A stretch of 64,000 bases of DNA from Bacillus_I endophytica_A (lineage in GTDB: Bacteria; Bacillota; Bacilli; Bacillales; Bacillaceae_H): positions 124,001-188,000 of the forward strand of contig NZ_JALAMS010000003.1 in NCBI RefSeq assembly GCF_026790145.1. Reading direction: 5' to 3'. Below are positions 1 to 9,900 of this stretch, in pieces. Both the position numbers and the translations under genes were made by a program. How positions within the stretch are numbered: position 1 is the stretch's first letter; each line of letters starts with the position of its first letter. Under the pieces are notes generated by a model. That model saw only the letters and a program-made list of their open reading frames with translations, was not told where the DNA came from and did not search any database.

Positions 1-390
1 AGGTTTGTGCGTAAATGAAAATTTTATGCCTTTTTCTCTTAAGTGTTGAATATCTTTTTTAGTAAGAGAGCTTCCAACCCAGTCAAGAAGAAGACATACT
101 TCGACACCTTGCTGTCTTTTTTCTTTCAAAAGAGTTAGAAATTCCTGTCCAACTTCATCTGAGCGAATAATATAAAAAAGTACATGAATACTTTTTGTAG
201 CATTTCGTACATCAGAGAAGAATTGTTCAAAAAGATCATATCCTTCTGTATAAAAAGTAACGTCTCCATTTCGCTTCGGATAGAGTGTTTCCTTAGCTGT
301 TTTTCTATGAAGAGCAGAACCGCAGGTAAAGTCAATAATGAGAAGAACAATCAATAAAAATATAAGACCGATAATTGTTAATGCAATCAT
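1..390 (-). CDS. Cardiolipin synthase-type phospholipase D protein, N-terminal part (runs off the window)
   Basis: The minus-strand frame opens at an ATG at 390 behind a GAGGAGG ribosome binding site and stays open to base 1, giving 130 N-terminal residues; the C-terminus is outside the window. The protein begins with one hydrophobic segment (about residues 2-19) followed by a soluble part with VTFYTEGYDLF, SIHVLFYIIRSDEVG and VCLLLDWVGS. That layout is typical of bacterial cardiolipin synthases, which condense two phosphatidylglycerols at the membrane; the HKD catalytic motifs would lie further downstream. In B. subtilis the cardiolipin synthase-like gene ywjE sits divergently beside fadF (ywjF), as here. 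The family call rests on the N-terminus and synteny only, so another PLD-family enzyme is possible. Confidence 0.72.
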   Translation of the reverse strand, partial: MIALTIIGLIFLLIVLLIIDFTCGSALHRKTAKETLYPKRNGDVTFYTEGYDLFEQFFSDVRNATKSIHVLFYIIRSDEVGQEFLTLLKEKRQQGVEVCLLLDWVGSSLTKKDIQHLREKGIKFSFTHKP

Positions 391-464
391 AATCCGCCTC
401 CTCGCTTTGTTATACCTTGCCCTTTTTTGACTAAGATTATTTCTAAATTTAAGAAAGGAAAGGG

Positions 465-494
465 TTGACTGAATGTTCATTCAATTTATACAAT
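465..494 (+). promoter_or_regulatory. Sigma-A promoter of the fadF operon
   Basis: TTGACT (465-470), an 18-base spacer and TACAAT (489-494) form a good vegetative promoter about 60 bases upstream of fadF. The spacer contains the FadR-like operator listed separately. Confidence 0.75.
466..483. promoter_or_regulatory. FadR-like operator overlapping the fadF promoter
   Basis: TGACTGA-ATGT-TCATTCA is an imperfect dyad that fits the B. subtilis FadR (YsiA, TetR family) consensus TGAATGA-N4-TCATTCA with one mismatch in the arms. It overlaps the -35 element and spacer, so a bound repressor would block RNA polymerase. In B. subtilis the fadF-acdA-rpoE operon is a known FadR target released by long-chain acyl-CoA. 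The fadR gene itself is not in this window. Confidence 0.7.
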
Positions 495-552
495 AAAAGT
501 ACTATACTACAAAAAGATTCCTGATGTTTTCATGTTAAAAGGAGGGGAAAAA

Positions 553-2655
553 GTGACAATGCTCTTATGGATTAACATGTTAGCTTTTTTGTTTGTAACC
601 GCTTACGCTGTTTTCTTGTTCTCATATCTTATTAGAACAAGGCTAGCCTACATCAGGTTAGGAAGGAAAATAGAATTTGATGGAGAAGTGAAAGAACGCT
701 ATCGTAAGGTTGTTGTAAATGTTTTTGGACAGAAGAAGCTGTTGAAAGATAGAAAGAGCGGTATTATTCACGTTCTCTTTTTTTATGGTTTTATTCTTGT
801 GCAATTTGGAGCTCTTGATTTTATTATAAAAGGACTTTTTCCAGGATATCATTTGCCATTTGGTCCTTTCTATGGAGGGTTCACCTTTTTTCAAGAAATT
901 GTGACGCTTCTAATTGTAGTTGCAGTTTTATGGGCTTTTCATCGTAGATATATTGAAAAGCTAGTACGTTTGAAAAGAGGGTTCAAATCAGGTCTTGTTC
1001 TTCTTTTTATTGGTGGACTCATGATCTCAGTTCTTGCAGGAAACGGAATGAGCCTTATTTGGCATAACGAACAACTAGGTTGGTCAGAGCCTGTTGCTTC
1101 TCTTATTGCAAGTTTATTTAGCTTTCTGCCAGAAACAGGAGCCACTGTTCTTTTCTATGTAGCATGGTGGGTACATCTTTTATTGCTCCTCGCTTTTTTA
1201 GTGTATGTCCCACAATCAAAGCATGCTCATTTAATTGCAGGTCCTGCTAACGTTTATTTAAATCGTCTTACTCCTCCTGGCAAACTTGAAAAAATTGATT
1301 TTGAAGATGAAAGCAAAGAGACATTTGGGGTTGGAACAATTGAGGAGTTTACTCAAGGTCAGCTTCTTGACCTTTATGCATGTGTAGAGTGTGGGCGATG
1401 TACAAATGTATGTCCAGCAACTGGAACAGGAAAAATGCTTTCTCCAATGGACTTAATTTTAAAGCTTCGTGATCATCTCACAAATAAAGGAGCTGCTGTA
1501 ACGTCAAGAACTCCATGGGTCCCTGCGTTTGCTTTCAATAATACACACGGCAATCAGCTTGCTCTAAAAAGTAAACAGCAGGGGATTGAGGAATCAGCAG
1601 CAACTCTCAGCTATAACCCATCATTAATTGGCGATGTGATTACAGAAGAAGAGATTTGGGCCTGTACAACATGTCGAAACTGTGAAGATCAGTGCCCAGT
1701 GATGAATGAGCATGTTGATAAAATTATTGATTTACGCCGCTATCTTGTTTTAACAGAAGGAAAGATGGATGGAGACGGGAAAAGAGCGATGACAAATATC
1801 GAGCGTCAAGGTAATCCATGGGGAATTAACAGAAAAGAAAAGGAAAAGTGGCGTACGCTTCAAGATGTTAACGTTCCAACGGTGAAAGAGCTCAAAAAAG
1901 AAGGAAAAACGTTTCAATATTTACTTTGGATAGGATCAATGGGTGCGCTTGATAACCGAAGTCAGAAAATTACCTTTTCTCTTGTGAAGCTTTTGCGTGA
2001 AGCAGGAGTAGAATTTGCAATCCTTGGTAATAAGGAAAAAAACTCTGGAGATACACCAAGAAGATTAGGAAATGAGTTTCTTTTTCAAGAACTTGTGGCA
2101 GCGAACATTCAGGAATTTGAGAAAAATGAAGTTAAGAACATTATTACAATTGATCCTCACGCATACAATACGTTTAAGAACGAGTATCCTGATTTTGGGT
2201 TCAAAGGCAATGTATATCATCATACTGAAATACTCGCTTCTCTTCTTAAAGAAAAGAAACTTGTGCCAAAGTATGAAGTAAATGAAAGCATTACATTTCA
2301 TGATTCTTGCTATCTTGGTCGCTACAACGAAGTATATGAACCTCCAAGAGAGATTTTAAAAGCCATTCCAGGGGTGAATGTTCTGGAAATGGAACAAAAT
2401 CGAGAGAAAGGGATGTGCTGTGGAGCTGGTGGTGGCTTAATGTGGATGGAAGAGACAGCAGGGTCTCGAATTAATGTAACCCGAACAGAGCAGGCATTAG
2501 AGGTGAAACCAACTGTCATTAGTTCGGGGTGTCCTTATTGTTTAACAATGTTAAGCGATGGTACAAAAGCAAAAGAAGTAGAAGATAAAGTCGGAACATA
2601 CGACGTTGCAGAGCTTCTTGAGAAGGCTGTCTTTGGCTCTAGTGAGAAAGCATAA
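553..2655 (+). CDS. fadF: FadF/YwjF-type membrane iron-sulfur oxidoreductase
   Basis: About 700 residues. The N-terminal part (to about residue 230) has several hydrophobic helices resembling a NarI/heme-b type membrane domain. Then follow two 4Fe-4S ferredoxin motifs (CVECGRCTNVCP starting near residue 277 and CTTCRNCEDQCP near 371) and two cysteine-rich CCG-type domains (DSCYLGRYNEVYEPPREIL; MCCGAGGG; GCPYC). The family is thought to pass electrons from acyl-CoA dehydrogenase/ETF to the respiratory chain, a role inferred for FadF. An ATG at 532 is in frame, but GGAGGGG lies at 541-547, inside that extension, so GTG 553 (seven bases after GGAGG) is preferred; ATG 559 is also possible. It is the first gene of an operon controlled by the FadR-like site; the next gene starts 16 bases after the stop. 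Confidence 0.93.
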   Translation: MTMLLWINMLAFLFVTAYAVFLFSYLIRTRLAYIRLGRKIEFDGEVKERYRKVVVNVFGQKKLLKDRKSGIIHVLFFYGFILVQFGALDFIIKGLFPGYHLPFGPFYGGFTFFQEIVTLLIVVAVLWAFHRRYIEKLVRLKRGFKSGLVLLFIGGLMISVLAGNGMSLIWHNEQLGWSEPVASLIASLFSFLPETGATVLFYVAWWVHLLLLLAFLVYVPQSKHAHLIAGPANVYLNRLTPPGKLEKIDFEDESKETFGVGTIEEFTQGQLLDLYACVECGRCTNVCPATGTGKMLSPMDLILKLRDHLTNKGAAVTSRTPWVPAFAFNNTHGNQLALKSKQQGIEESAATLSYNPSLIGDVITEEEIWACTTCRNCEDQCPVMNEHVDKIIDLRRYLVLTEGKMDGDGKRAMTNIERQGNPWGINRKEKEKWRTLQDVNVPTVKELKKEGKTFQYLLWIGSMGALDNRSQKITFSLVKLLREAGVEFAILGNKEKNSGDTPRRLGNEFLFQELVAANIQEFEKNEVKNIITIDPHAYNTFKNEYPDFGFKGNVYHHTEILASLLKEKKLVPKYEVNESITFHDSCYLGRYNEVYEPPREILKAIPGVNVLEMEQNREKGMCCGAGGGLMWMEETAGSRINVTRTEQALEVKPTVISSGCPYCLTMLSDGTKAKEVEDKVGTYDVAELLEKAVFGSSEKA

Positions 2656-2670
2656 AAAGGAGGGGAAATA

Positions 2671-3843
2671 ATGAAATCAGTTATTGTTGCAGCAAAGCGC
2701 ACTCCTTTTGGTAGACTTGGGGGACATTTTAGAAATTTAACAGCAAGCGATTTAGGTGGGAAGACAATCAGAGCTTTGTTAGAAGAGAAAAAAGAGGCGA
2801 AAGAGGTGGTTGATACTGTATTGCTTGGAAATGTGCTACAGGGAGGTCAAGGTCAGCTTCCATCAAGGCAGGCTTCTTTTAAAGGTGGATTAGACTGGAA
2901 TGTTAAAACAGAGACAATTAATAAAGTATGCGCCTCAGGAATGAGAGCTGTAATAGAAGGGGACTTTTTAATTCGGCTTGGAGAAAGTGAAGCCGTTATT
3001 GCAGGAGGAATGGAATCTATGAGCAATGCTCCGTATTTTTTGGAGCATGCTCGCTTTGGGCATAAAATGGGAAATCAAAGTTTGAAAGATCTCATGATGC
3101 ATGATGGATTAACATGTGCGTTTACAGGAGCTGCAATGGGGAGTTATGGTGATACAGCAGCGGAAGAATTTCAGCTTACAAGAGAAGAACAAGATGAGTG
3201 GGCTGTAAGAAGCCATGAACGGGCTGCTCTCTTTTATGAGAAGGGATATTCTAAAGAGGAAATTGTCCCTGTTCAGGTGAAGAATAGTAAAGGTTCTCTT
3301 TTTATAGAAGAAGATGAGTCATTGAGACGAAACACAACAGCTGAAAAACTAAAAAAATTAAGGCCAGCTTTTAATGATGGGGGGACAATAACAGCTGGAA
3401 ATGCCCCGGGAGTCAATGATGGAAGCGCTTCCTTAATGCTGATGAGCCAAAGAAAAGCATATGAATTAGGATATCGACCATTAGCTACAATTGTCGATTA
3501 CACATCATTAGCCCTTCAACCAAAAGACTTCCCTAAAACACCAGGCTTAGCAATTCGTAAACTATTAGCCAAAACAGGTAAGAAGGTTGAAGATATTTCT
3601 CTATTTGAAATCAATGAAGCTTTTGCAGCTGTTGCTTTAATAAATATGAAAACAGAAGGCCTTCAAGCTTCAAAAGTAAATGTAAATGGTGGTGCCCTTG
3701 CATTTGGTCATCCTATTGGAGCGAGCGGAGCCCGTATTTTAGTCACGCTCATTCATGAATTACAGCGGATAGGAGGCGGGTTCGGAATTGCCTCAATATG
3801 CAGCGGTGGAGGGCAAGGTGACGCACTTATGATTAAAGTTTGA
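2671..3843 (+). CDS. mmgA: Acetyl-CoA C-acyltransferase (thiolase), MmgA-like
   Basis: 390 residues, the usual length of a thiolase. It carries the nucleophile Cys87 (NKVCASGM), the NEAFAA motif, the His347 motif FGHPIGASGARI and the second active-site Cys377 (ICSGGGQGDA). The enzyme cleaves 3-ketoacyl-CoA, or condenses two acetyl-CoA. The ATG is preceded by AAAGGAGGGG. It lies 16 bases after fadF and nearly abuts the hydroxyacyl-CoA dehydrogenase, so it belongs to the operon. It resembles MmgA of B. subtilis, but there mmgA lies in the separate mother-cell mmg operon; here thiolase and dehydrogenase sit inside the fad cluster, and the symbol marks family only. Chain-length preference (acetoacetyl-CoA or longer) cannot be read from the sequence. 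Confidence 0.9.
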   Translation: MKSVIVAAKRTPFGRLGGHFRNLTASDLGGKTIRALLEEKKEAKEVVDTVLLGNVLQGGQGQLPSRQASFKGGLDWNVKTETINKVCASGMRAVIEGDFLIRLGESEAVIAGGMESMSNAPYFLEHARFGHKMGNQSLKDLMMHDGLTCAFTGAAMGSYGDTAAEEFQLTREEQDEWAVRSHERAALFYEKGYSKEEIVPVQVKNSKGSLFIEEDESLRRNTTAEKLKKLRPAFNDGGTITAGNAPGVNDGSASLMLMSQRKAYELGYRPLATIVDYTSLALQPKDFPKTPGLAIRKLLAKTGKKVEDISLFEINEAFAAVALINMKTEGLQASKVNVNGGALAFGHPIGASGARILVTLIHELQRIGGGFGIASICSGGGQGDALMIKV

Positions 3844-3857
3844 AAGGAGGAAATGGA

Positions 3858-4709
3858 ATGGAAAAGCGAAAGGCGATGGTGATTGGTGCAGGGCAGATGG
3901 GAGCGGGGATTGCTCAAGTTCTCGCTTCCGCTTCTTATAATATTGTTCTCTATGACCTTGATACACAAGCACTGCAAAAAGGGATGAGCAAAATTGAAAC
4001 ATCTCTTAAAAAAGCAGTCCAGAAGGAAAAGATAAAAGAATGTGAGATGAACGAAACGCTAGCAAGAATTCAAGGCACAACAAGTCTCAGTAATGGAGAT
4101 GATGCTGATATTGTAATTGAAGCAATCGTTGAAAATTTAGAAGTAAAGAAAGAAGTTTTTAAAAAGCTGGATCAGATAGTAAAAAGGGAAGCTATATTAG
4201 CTTCTAATACATCTGCTCTTTCAATTACAGAACTTGGGGCTGTAACAAAAAGGCCTGAGAAAGTCATTGGAATGCATTTTATGAATCCTGTTCCTGTTAT
4301 GAAGCTTGTTGAAGTAATTCGTGGACTCTCCACATCTGAGGAAACATATAAAGAGATTAATAGTATAACAGAGTCCCTGGGAAAAGTTCCTGTGCTAGTA
4401 AATGACTTTCCTGGTTTTGTATCTAACCGTATTTTAATGCCAATGATCAATGAGGCAATATACGCTTTATACGAGGGAATAGCTTCAAAAGAAGCAATTG
4501 ATGAAGTGATGAAGCTTGGAATGAATCATCCAATGGGCCCTCTACAGCTTGCTGATTTTATTGGTCTTGACACATGCTTATTCATTATGGAGGTACTGCA
4601 TGAAGGGTTTGGTGATGATAAATATCGACCTTGTCCACTTCTAAAGCAATACGTGAAAGGGGGGTACCTTGGTCATAAAGTAAAGCGCGGTTTTTACGAG
4701 TATGAATAA
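3858..4709 (+). CDS. mmgB: 3-hydroxyacyl-CoA (3-hydroxybutyryl-CoA) dehydrogenase, MmgB-like
   Basis: 283 residues, single-domain short form. The NAD-binding Rossmann motif GAGQMGAG lies at residues 10-17, the catalytic histidine is in GMHFMNPVPVMKLVEVI, and the C-terminal domain has GFVSNRILMPMINEA and NHPMGPLQLADFIGLD. It oxidises 3-hydroxyacyl-CoA to 3-ketoacyl-CoA with NAD, the step before the upstream thiolase. The frame extends to a TTG at 3840, but AAAGGAGG at 3843-3850 lies seven bases before ATG 3858, which decides the start. The ribosome binding site overlaps the thiolase stop codon, pointing to translational coupling. The next gene starts 13 bases downstream. Confidence 0.92.
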   Translation: MEKRKAMVIGAGQMGAGIAQVLASASYNIVLYDLDTQALQKGMSKIETSLKKAVQKEKIKECEMNETLARIQGTTSLSNGDDADIVIEAIVENLEVKKEVFKKLDQIVKREAILASNTSALSITELGAVTKRPEKVIGMHFMNPVPVMKLVEVIRGLSTSEETYKEINSITESLGKVPVLVNDFPGFVSNRILMPMINEAIYALYEGIASKEAIDEVMKLGMNHPMGPLQLADFIGLDTCLFIMEVLHEGFGDDKYRPCPLLKQYVKGGYLGHKVKRGFYEYE

Positions 4710-4722
4710 GAGGAGTGATTCT

Positions 4723-5805
4723 ATGCTCGTTTTTACAAAAAAGCATGTCAAGATACAACAAGAGATGGAAAAGTTTGCAAGGGAAGAAGTTGCTCCTTTT
4801 GTAGAGAGGATGGAGGAAGGTGTTTTTCCAAGGCCCCTTATTGAAAAAATGAGTAAGCAAGGGTTCATGGGAATCCCCTTCAACAAAAGGTATGGAGGTC
4901 TCGGGTTGGATTTTATTTCTTATATCTTGTCCATTCATGAGATCTCTAAAAAAAGTGCAGCATTAGGGGTTATTTTATCTGTTCATACATCTGTTTGTAC
5001 AAATCCTATTTTAACATTCGGCACAGAAAAGCAGCGGGAACGATATGGTAAGAGATTAGCAAGTGGTGATATTTTGGGTGCCTTTGCATTAACAGAAACA
5101 GGAGCAGGATCGGATGCAGGGAGCTTAAAAACAAAAGCAGAGAAGGATGGAGATGTGTATATCCTAAACGGAGCAAAGCAGTTCATTACAAATGGGGGAG
5201 AGGCAGATATTTACCTTGTTTTTGCGCGCACAAATAAAGGTATTACGGCTTTTATTGTAGATAAAGAAACGGTGGGTTTGAAGGTTGGAAAAGATGAAAA
5301 AAAGATGGGGCTGCATGGTTCACGCACAACATCGCTCTACTTTGAAAATATGAAAGTTCATAAAGACAATCGCTTAGGGGATGAAGGTGAAGGATTTAAA
5401 ATTGCCATGAGTAATTTGAATATCGGGAGAATTGGAATTGCAGCCCAAGCTTTAGGAATTGCGGAAGCTTCCCTAGAAGAGGCGCTTCTTTTTATGAAAA
5501 GGGGCAAAAAAAGTCTGCTACCTTTAGCGAACATGGCTACCCGTATTGAAGGTGCGAAGCTTTTAACATATCAAGCTGCATTCTTAAAGCAAAAAAGAAA
5601 AACATGTAGAAAAGAAGCTTCAATGGCCAAGCTTTTTGCTGCTAAGACAGCAGTTTATGTTACAAGCGGTGTGCTTGATTGTTTAGCAGAATATAGAGGG
5701 CTTCCAAATCATCATGCTGAGCGTTTTTTCAGAGATGCAAAGGTTTGTGAGATTTATGAAGGAACAAGTGAGATTCAAAAGATAGTAATCAGTCGCAGTC
5801 TCTAA
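4723..5805 (+). CDS. Divergent acyl-CoA dehydrogenase paralogue
   Basis: 360 residues with acyl-CoA dehydrogenase features: ALTETGAGSDAGSLKT, QFITNGGEADIYLVFART, and the C-terminal IYEGTSEIQ that holds the catalytic base (Glu346). Start ATG 4723 is chosen because GAGGAG lies at 4710-4715; an in-frame ATG at 4702 overlaps the preceding stop. Compared with the neighbouring acdA product it lacks about ten residues and with them the Arg-x-Gln-Phe segment (acdA: RHQFKKPI; here MKRGKKSLLPLA). The acdA motif QVFGGYGYTKDYP is replaced by LAEYRGLPNHHA. In this family those two segments contact the FAD of the partner subunit. It may be a specialised homodimer, a partner of AcdA, or an enzyme losing activity. 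It occupies the position of an MmgC-type gene in the operon. Confidence 0.82.
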   Translation: MLVFTKKHVKIQQEMEKFAREEVAPFVERMEEGVFPRPLIEKMSKQGFMGIPFNKRYGGLGLDFISYILSIHEISKKSAALGVILSVHTSVCTNPILTFGTEKQRERYGKRLASGDILGAFALTETGAGSDAGSLKTKAEKDGDVYILNGAKQFITNGGEADIYLVFARTNKGITAFIVDKETVGLKVGKDEKKMGLHGSRTTSLYFENMKVHKDNRLGDEGEGFKIAMSNLNIGRIGIAAQALGIAEASLEEALLFMKRGKKSLLPLANMATRIEGAKLLTYQAAFLKQKRKTCRKEASMAKLFAAKTAVYVTSGVLDCLAEYRGLPNHHAERFFRDAKVCEIYEGTSEIQKIVISRSL

Positions 5806-5823
5806 ACTAAAGGGGGAGAAGAG

Positions 5824-6954
5824 ATGAATTTTGAGCTATCATCAGAACATGAAATGATTAGGAAGACAGTACGTGACTTTGCGGACAAAGAAGTAGGTCC
5901 AACAGCGGAAGAACGAGACGAGCAGGAACGATTTGATCGAACAATCTTTGAAAAAATGGCCGAAATAGGCTTGACAGGGATTCCTTGGCCTGAAGAGTAC
6001 GGAGGTATTGGTGGTGATTATGTAATGTACTGCATTGCTGTTGAAGAGCTTTCGCGCGTATGTGCTTCAACAGGCGTTATGCTCTCAGCTCATACTTCGC
6101 TAGCATGTTGGCCTCTTTATACATTTGGAAATGAGGAACAGAAGAGAAATTATTTAACTCCTCTTGCAGAAGGAAAATTTCTAGGCGCATATGCTTTAAC
6201 AGAATCACAGTCAGGATCAGATGCTGGAGGGATGAAAACAACTGCCCGAAGAGAAGGAAATGAATATATTCTAAATGGTTCAAAGATTTTCATTACAAAT
6301 GGAGGGGAGGCGGACATCTATATTGTTTTTGCAAAAACCAATAGTGATGGAAAAGGCGAAACAAGCGCTTTTATTATTGAAAAAGATATGAAAGGCTTCT
6401 CGGTTGGAAAGAAGGAAAGAAAGCTCGGTATTCGTGCTTCTCCGACGACAGAGGTTATTTTTGAAGATTGTCGAGTAAGTAAAGAACATCTTCTTGGAGA
6501 AGAAGGAGAAGGCTTCAAGATTGCGATGATGACATTAGATGGGGGCAGGAACGGCATTGCGGCCCAAGCTCTTGGGATTGCTCAAGGAGCTCTTGATGCA
6601 GCTGTTGCCTATGCAAAAGAGCGTCATCAGTTCAAAAAACCAATTATTGCTCAACAAGGGATTGCTTTTAAGCTAGCAGATATGGCAACAAGCGTTGAGG
6701 CATCAAGACTCTTAACATATCAAGCAGCATGGCTAGAATCACAAGGAGAGCCTTATGCAAAAGCCTCTGCCATGTCCAAGCTTCTCGCCGGAGATACAGC
6801 AATGAAAGTGACAACAGAGGCTGTTCAAGTTTTTGGTGGCTATGGCTACACAAAAGATTATCCTGTTGAACGGTTTATGCGTGATGCGAAAATTACGCAA
6901 ATTTATGAAGGAACTCAGGAAATTCAGCGGCTTGTGATTTCACGGTATTTATAA
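5824..6954 (+). CDS. acdA: Acyl-CoA dehydrogenase AcdA
   Basis: 376 residues with the full set of family motifs: YALTESQSGSDAGG, FITNGGEADIYIVFAKT, the FAD-interface segment ERHQFKKPI, VQVFGGYGYTKDYPVERFMRD, and the catalytic base Glu362 in IYEGTQEIQ. The position of the base matches short-chain/butyryl-CoA dehydrogenases. It introduces the alpha-beta double bond into acyl-CoA and hands electrons to ETF (etfAB are not in the window). The start ATG follows AAGGGGGAGAAGAG, 18 bases after the preceding dehydrogenase. In B. subtilis acdA lies directly between fadF and rpoE; here it is also followed by icmF before rpoE. Confidence 0.92.
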   Translation: MNFELSSEHEMIRKTVRDFADKEVGPTAEERDEQERFDRTIFEKMAEIGLTGIPWPEEYGGIGGDYVMYCIAVEELSRVCASTGVMLSAHTSLACWPLYTFGNEEQKRNYLTPLAEGKFLGAYALTESQSGSDAGGMKTTARREGNEYILNGSKIFITNGGEADIYIVFAKTNSDGKGETSAFIIEKDMKGFSVGKKERKLGIRASPTTEVIFEDCRVSKEHLLGEEGEGFKIAMMTLDGGRNGIAAQALGIAQGALDAAVAYAKERHQFKKPIIAQQGIAFKLADMATSVEASRLLTYQAAWLESQGEPYAKASAMSKLLAGDTAMKVTTEAVQVFGGYGYTKDYPVERFMRDAKITQIYEGTQEIQRLVISRYL

Positions 6955-6974
6955 GGCGAAAAGGTGGTGAGAAT

Positions 6975-9900
6975 GTGGGGTATAAAAGAAAACACCATAT
7001 ACGTTTTATTACAGCTTCAAGCTTATTTGACGGCCATGATGCCTCCATTAATATTATGCGTCGCCTTCTCCAAGGAAGCGGTGTTGAGGTCATTCATCTT
7101 GGGCACAATCGTTCTGTTGATGAGATTGTTCAAGCAGCCCTCCAAGAAGATGTCCAAGGTATTGCTGTTTCTTCCTACCAAGGAGGACATATGGAATACT
7201 TTATGTATATGTATGATCTCCTACAAGAGAAGAATGCAGGTCATATTAAAATTTATGGCGGTGGTGGAGGAGTTATCCTACCAAAAGAAATTAGAAGGCT
7301 TCATGAGTACGGTATTTCTCATATCTTCTCTCCTGAAGATGGGCGGAACTATGGCCTACAGGGAATGATTGATAAAATTATTGAAGAGTGTGATGTTCCA
7401 CTTGAATCAAAAGAGGTGAGATTACCTCTAAATTCAAGCGACGACCAAGAAGTAGCTCGTCTTATTACCCATGTTGAGAATGGAGGAGAGCTTCCTAAAG
7501 GGACGCCTCATAACGATATTCCGGTAATTGGAATAACAGGAACAGGCGGAGCTGGGAAGAGCTCTCTTACAGATGAACTTATTCGCCGTTTTTTAATGCA
7601 GTTTCCATCGCTTACAATTGCTGTTTTATCTATCGATCCTACAAAACAAAAAACAGGCGGGGCCCTACTCGGTGACCGAATTCGAATGAATGCCGTTAAT
7701 TCCCCTCGCGTTTTTATGAGAAGTCTAGCAACAAGAAGCTCGAATCATGAATTGTCTTTTGCAATTGATGATGCTGTTACCGTTGTGAAGGAAGCTGGTT
7801 ATGACATTGTCATTGTTGAAACGAGCGGTATTGGGCAAGGGGATGCGTCAATTACGAACATTTGTGATCTTTCTCTATACGTTATGACAAGTGAGTTTGG
7901 AGCACCGTCGCAGCTTGAGAAGATTGAAATGATTGATTATGCAGATTTTATTGTAATCAACAAGTTTGATAAACGAGGCTCAGAAGATGCAAAACGACAA
8001 GTCCAAAAACAATATCAGCGAAACCACGCTCTATTTGATAAAGACTTTGATTCATTGCCAGTCTATGGAACGATGGCAAATCAGTTCAATGACAGTGGAA
8101 CTAATATTCTATTTAATGACTTGGTTAAGAAGCTTAACAATCAATACAATGAAAAATTTGAGGACAGCGGGATAGATATTTGTCAAAAAAAAGAGCAGCA
8201 TACGATTATTCCACCAAGCCGACAGCACTATATGCGGGAAATTTCTGATACAGTTCGAAGGTATCATCAAGACAAACTTCAGCAAGCAGAATATGCTACA
8301 AACCTTTACAGACTTCAAGGAGCAGAAGAACTTACTTTTAATGAAAACGTAAAAGAGCATATGAGGGAGCTACAAGAAAAAGAAAAAGAAAAACTTTCAA
8401 AAGAATCACTTAAAATTTTAGAGACGTGGGAAGAAAAAACTGCCTCTTACAAAGGTGATACTTTTTCTACAAAAGTAAGAGGAAAAACAATCACAACAGA
8501 GCTTGTTACGACAACATTATCGGGTCTTAAAGTACCTAAAGTTATGCTGCCTTCTTACCATGATTATGGCGATATTTTAAAATGGGTTTATAGAGAAAAT
8601 ACCCCTGGATTCTTTCCATTTACAGCAGGTGTTTTTCCCTTTAAGCGAAAAGGAGAAGATCCTAAAAGACAGTTCGCAGGCGAAGGACCGCCTGAACGAA
8701 CTAACCGCCGTTTTCATTATCTTTCTAAAGGGGAGAGTGCACATAGATTAAGCACTGCTTTTGATTCTGTAACACTGTATGGCGAAGATCCAAATATTCG
8801 TCCTGATATTTTCGGAAAAATAGGGGAGAGCGGGGTAAGCATCTGCACATTAGACGATATGAAAGAGTTATATAAGGGATTTGATTTATGTGCCCCAACA
8901 ACATCTGTATCAATGACAATCAATGGCCCTGCTCCTATCTTACTTGCGATGTTTCTCAATACTGCTATCGACCAAGCGATAGATATGAGAGAGAAGGAGC
9001 TTTCACGCAAGCTTGAACAAGAAGAGATTGAAGAATTGAAAGCGCACACATTAAATGTTGTGAGAGGAACGGTTCAGGCTGATATTCTAAAAGAAGACCA
9101 AGGCCAAAATACATGCATTTTCTCAACAGAATTTGCTCTTCGGATGATGGGAGATATTCAGCAATATTTTATTGATCAGAAGGTCAGAAATTATTATTCT
9201 GTATCTATTTCTGGCTATCATATTGCAGAAGCAGGAGCAAATCCGATTTCTCAGCTTGCTTTTACGCTTGCTAATGGGTTTACGTATGTTGAATATTATT
9301 TGAGCAGAGGGATGAAAATTGATGAATTTGCTCCGAATCTTTCCTTTTTCTTCAGCAATGGCTTGGATGCAGAGTATACAGTGATTGGAAGGGTAGCAAG
9401 GCGCATTTGGGCAATTGTAATGCGAGAGAAATACGGTGGGAACGAACGTAGTCAGAAGCTGAAATATCACGTCCAGACATCAGGTCGATCTTTGCATGCA
9501 CAAGAAATTTCGTTTAATGATATTCGCACAACCCTTCAAGCGCTTATGGCTCTTCATGATAATTGTAACTCTCTTCATACAAATGCTTATGATGAGGCCA
9601 TTACGACTCCAACAGAAGAATCTGTTCGACGAGCAATGGCAATTCAACTTATCGTAACAAAAGAGCATGGACTAACCAAAAATGAAAACCCGCTTCAAGG
9701 TTCTTTTATTGTGGAAGAATTAACAGATCTTGTAGAGGAAGAAGTGTTAAAAGAATTCGAAAGAATAAGCGATAGAGGTGGCGTGCTGGGAGCTATGGAA
9801 ATGCAATATCAGCGTAGCAAAATTCAAGATGAATCAATGTTTTATGAAATGAAGAAACACACAGGAGAACTGCCTATCATTGGAGTGAATACGTACCAAA

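Noticed and set aside
6964..7368. 134-codon plus-strand frame at the start of icmF
   Set aside because: Out-of-frame shadow over the cobalamin domain of icmF, whose frame shows the conserved DGHDAS motif.
8717..9049. 110-codon minus-strand frame inside icmF
   Set aside because: Antisense shadow of the conserved mutase domain; no ribosome binding site or family resemblance.
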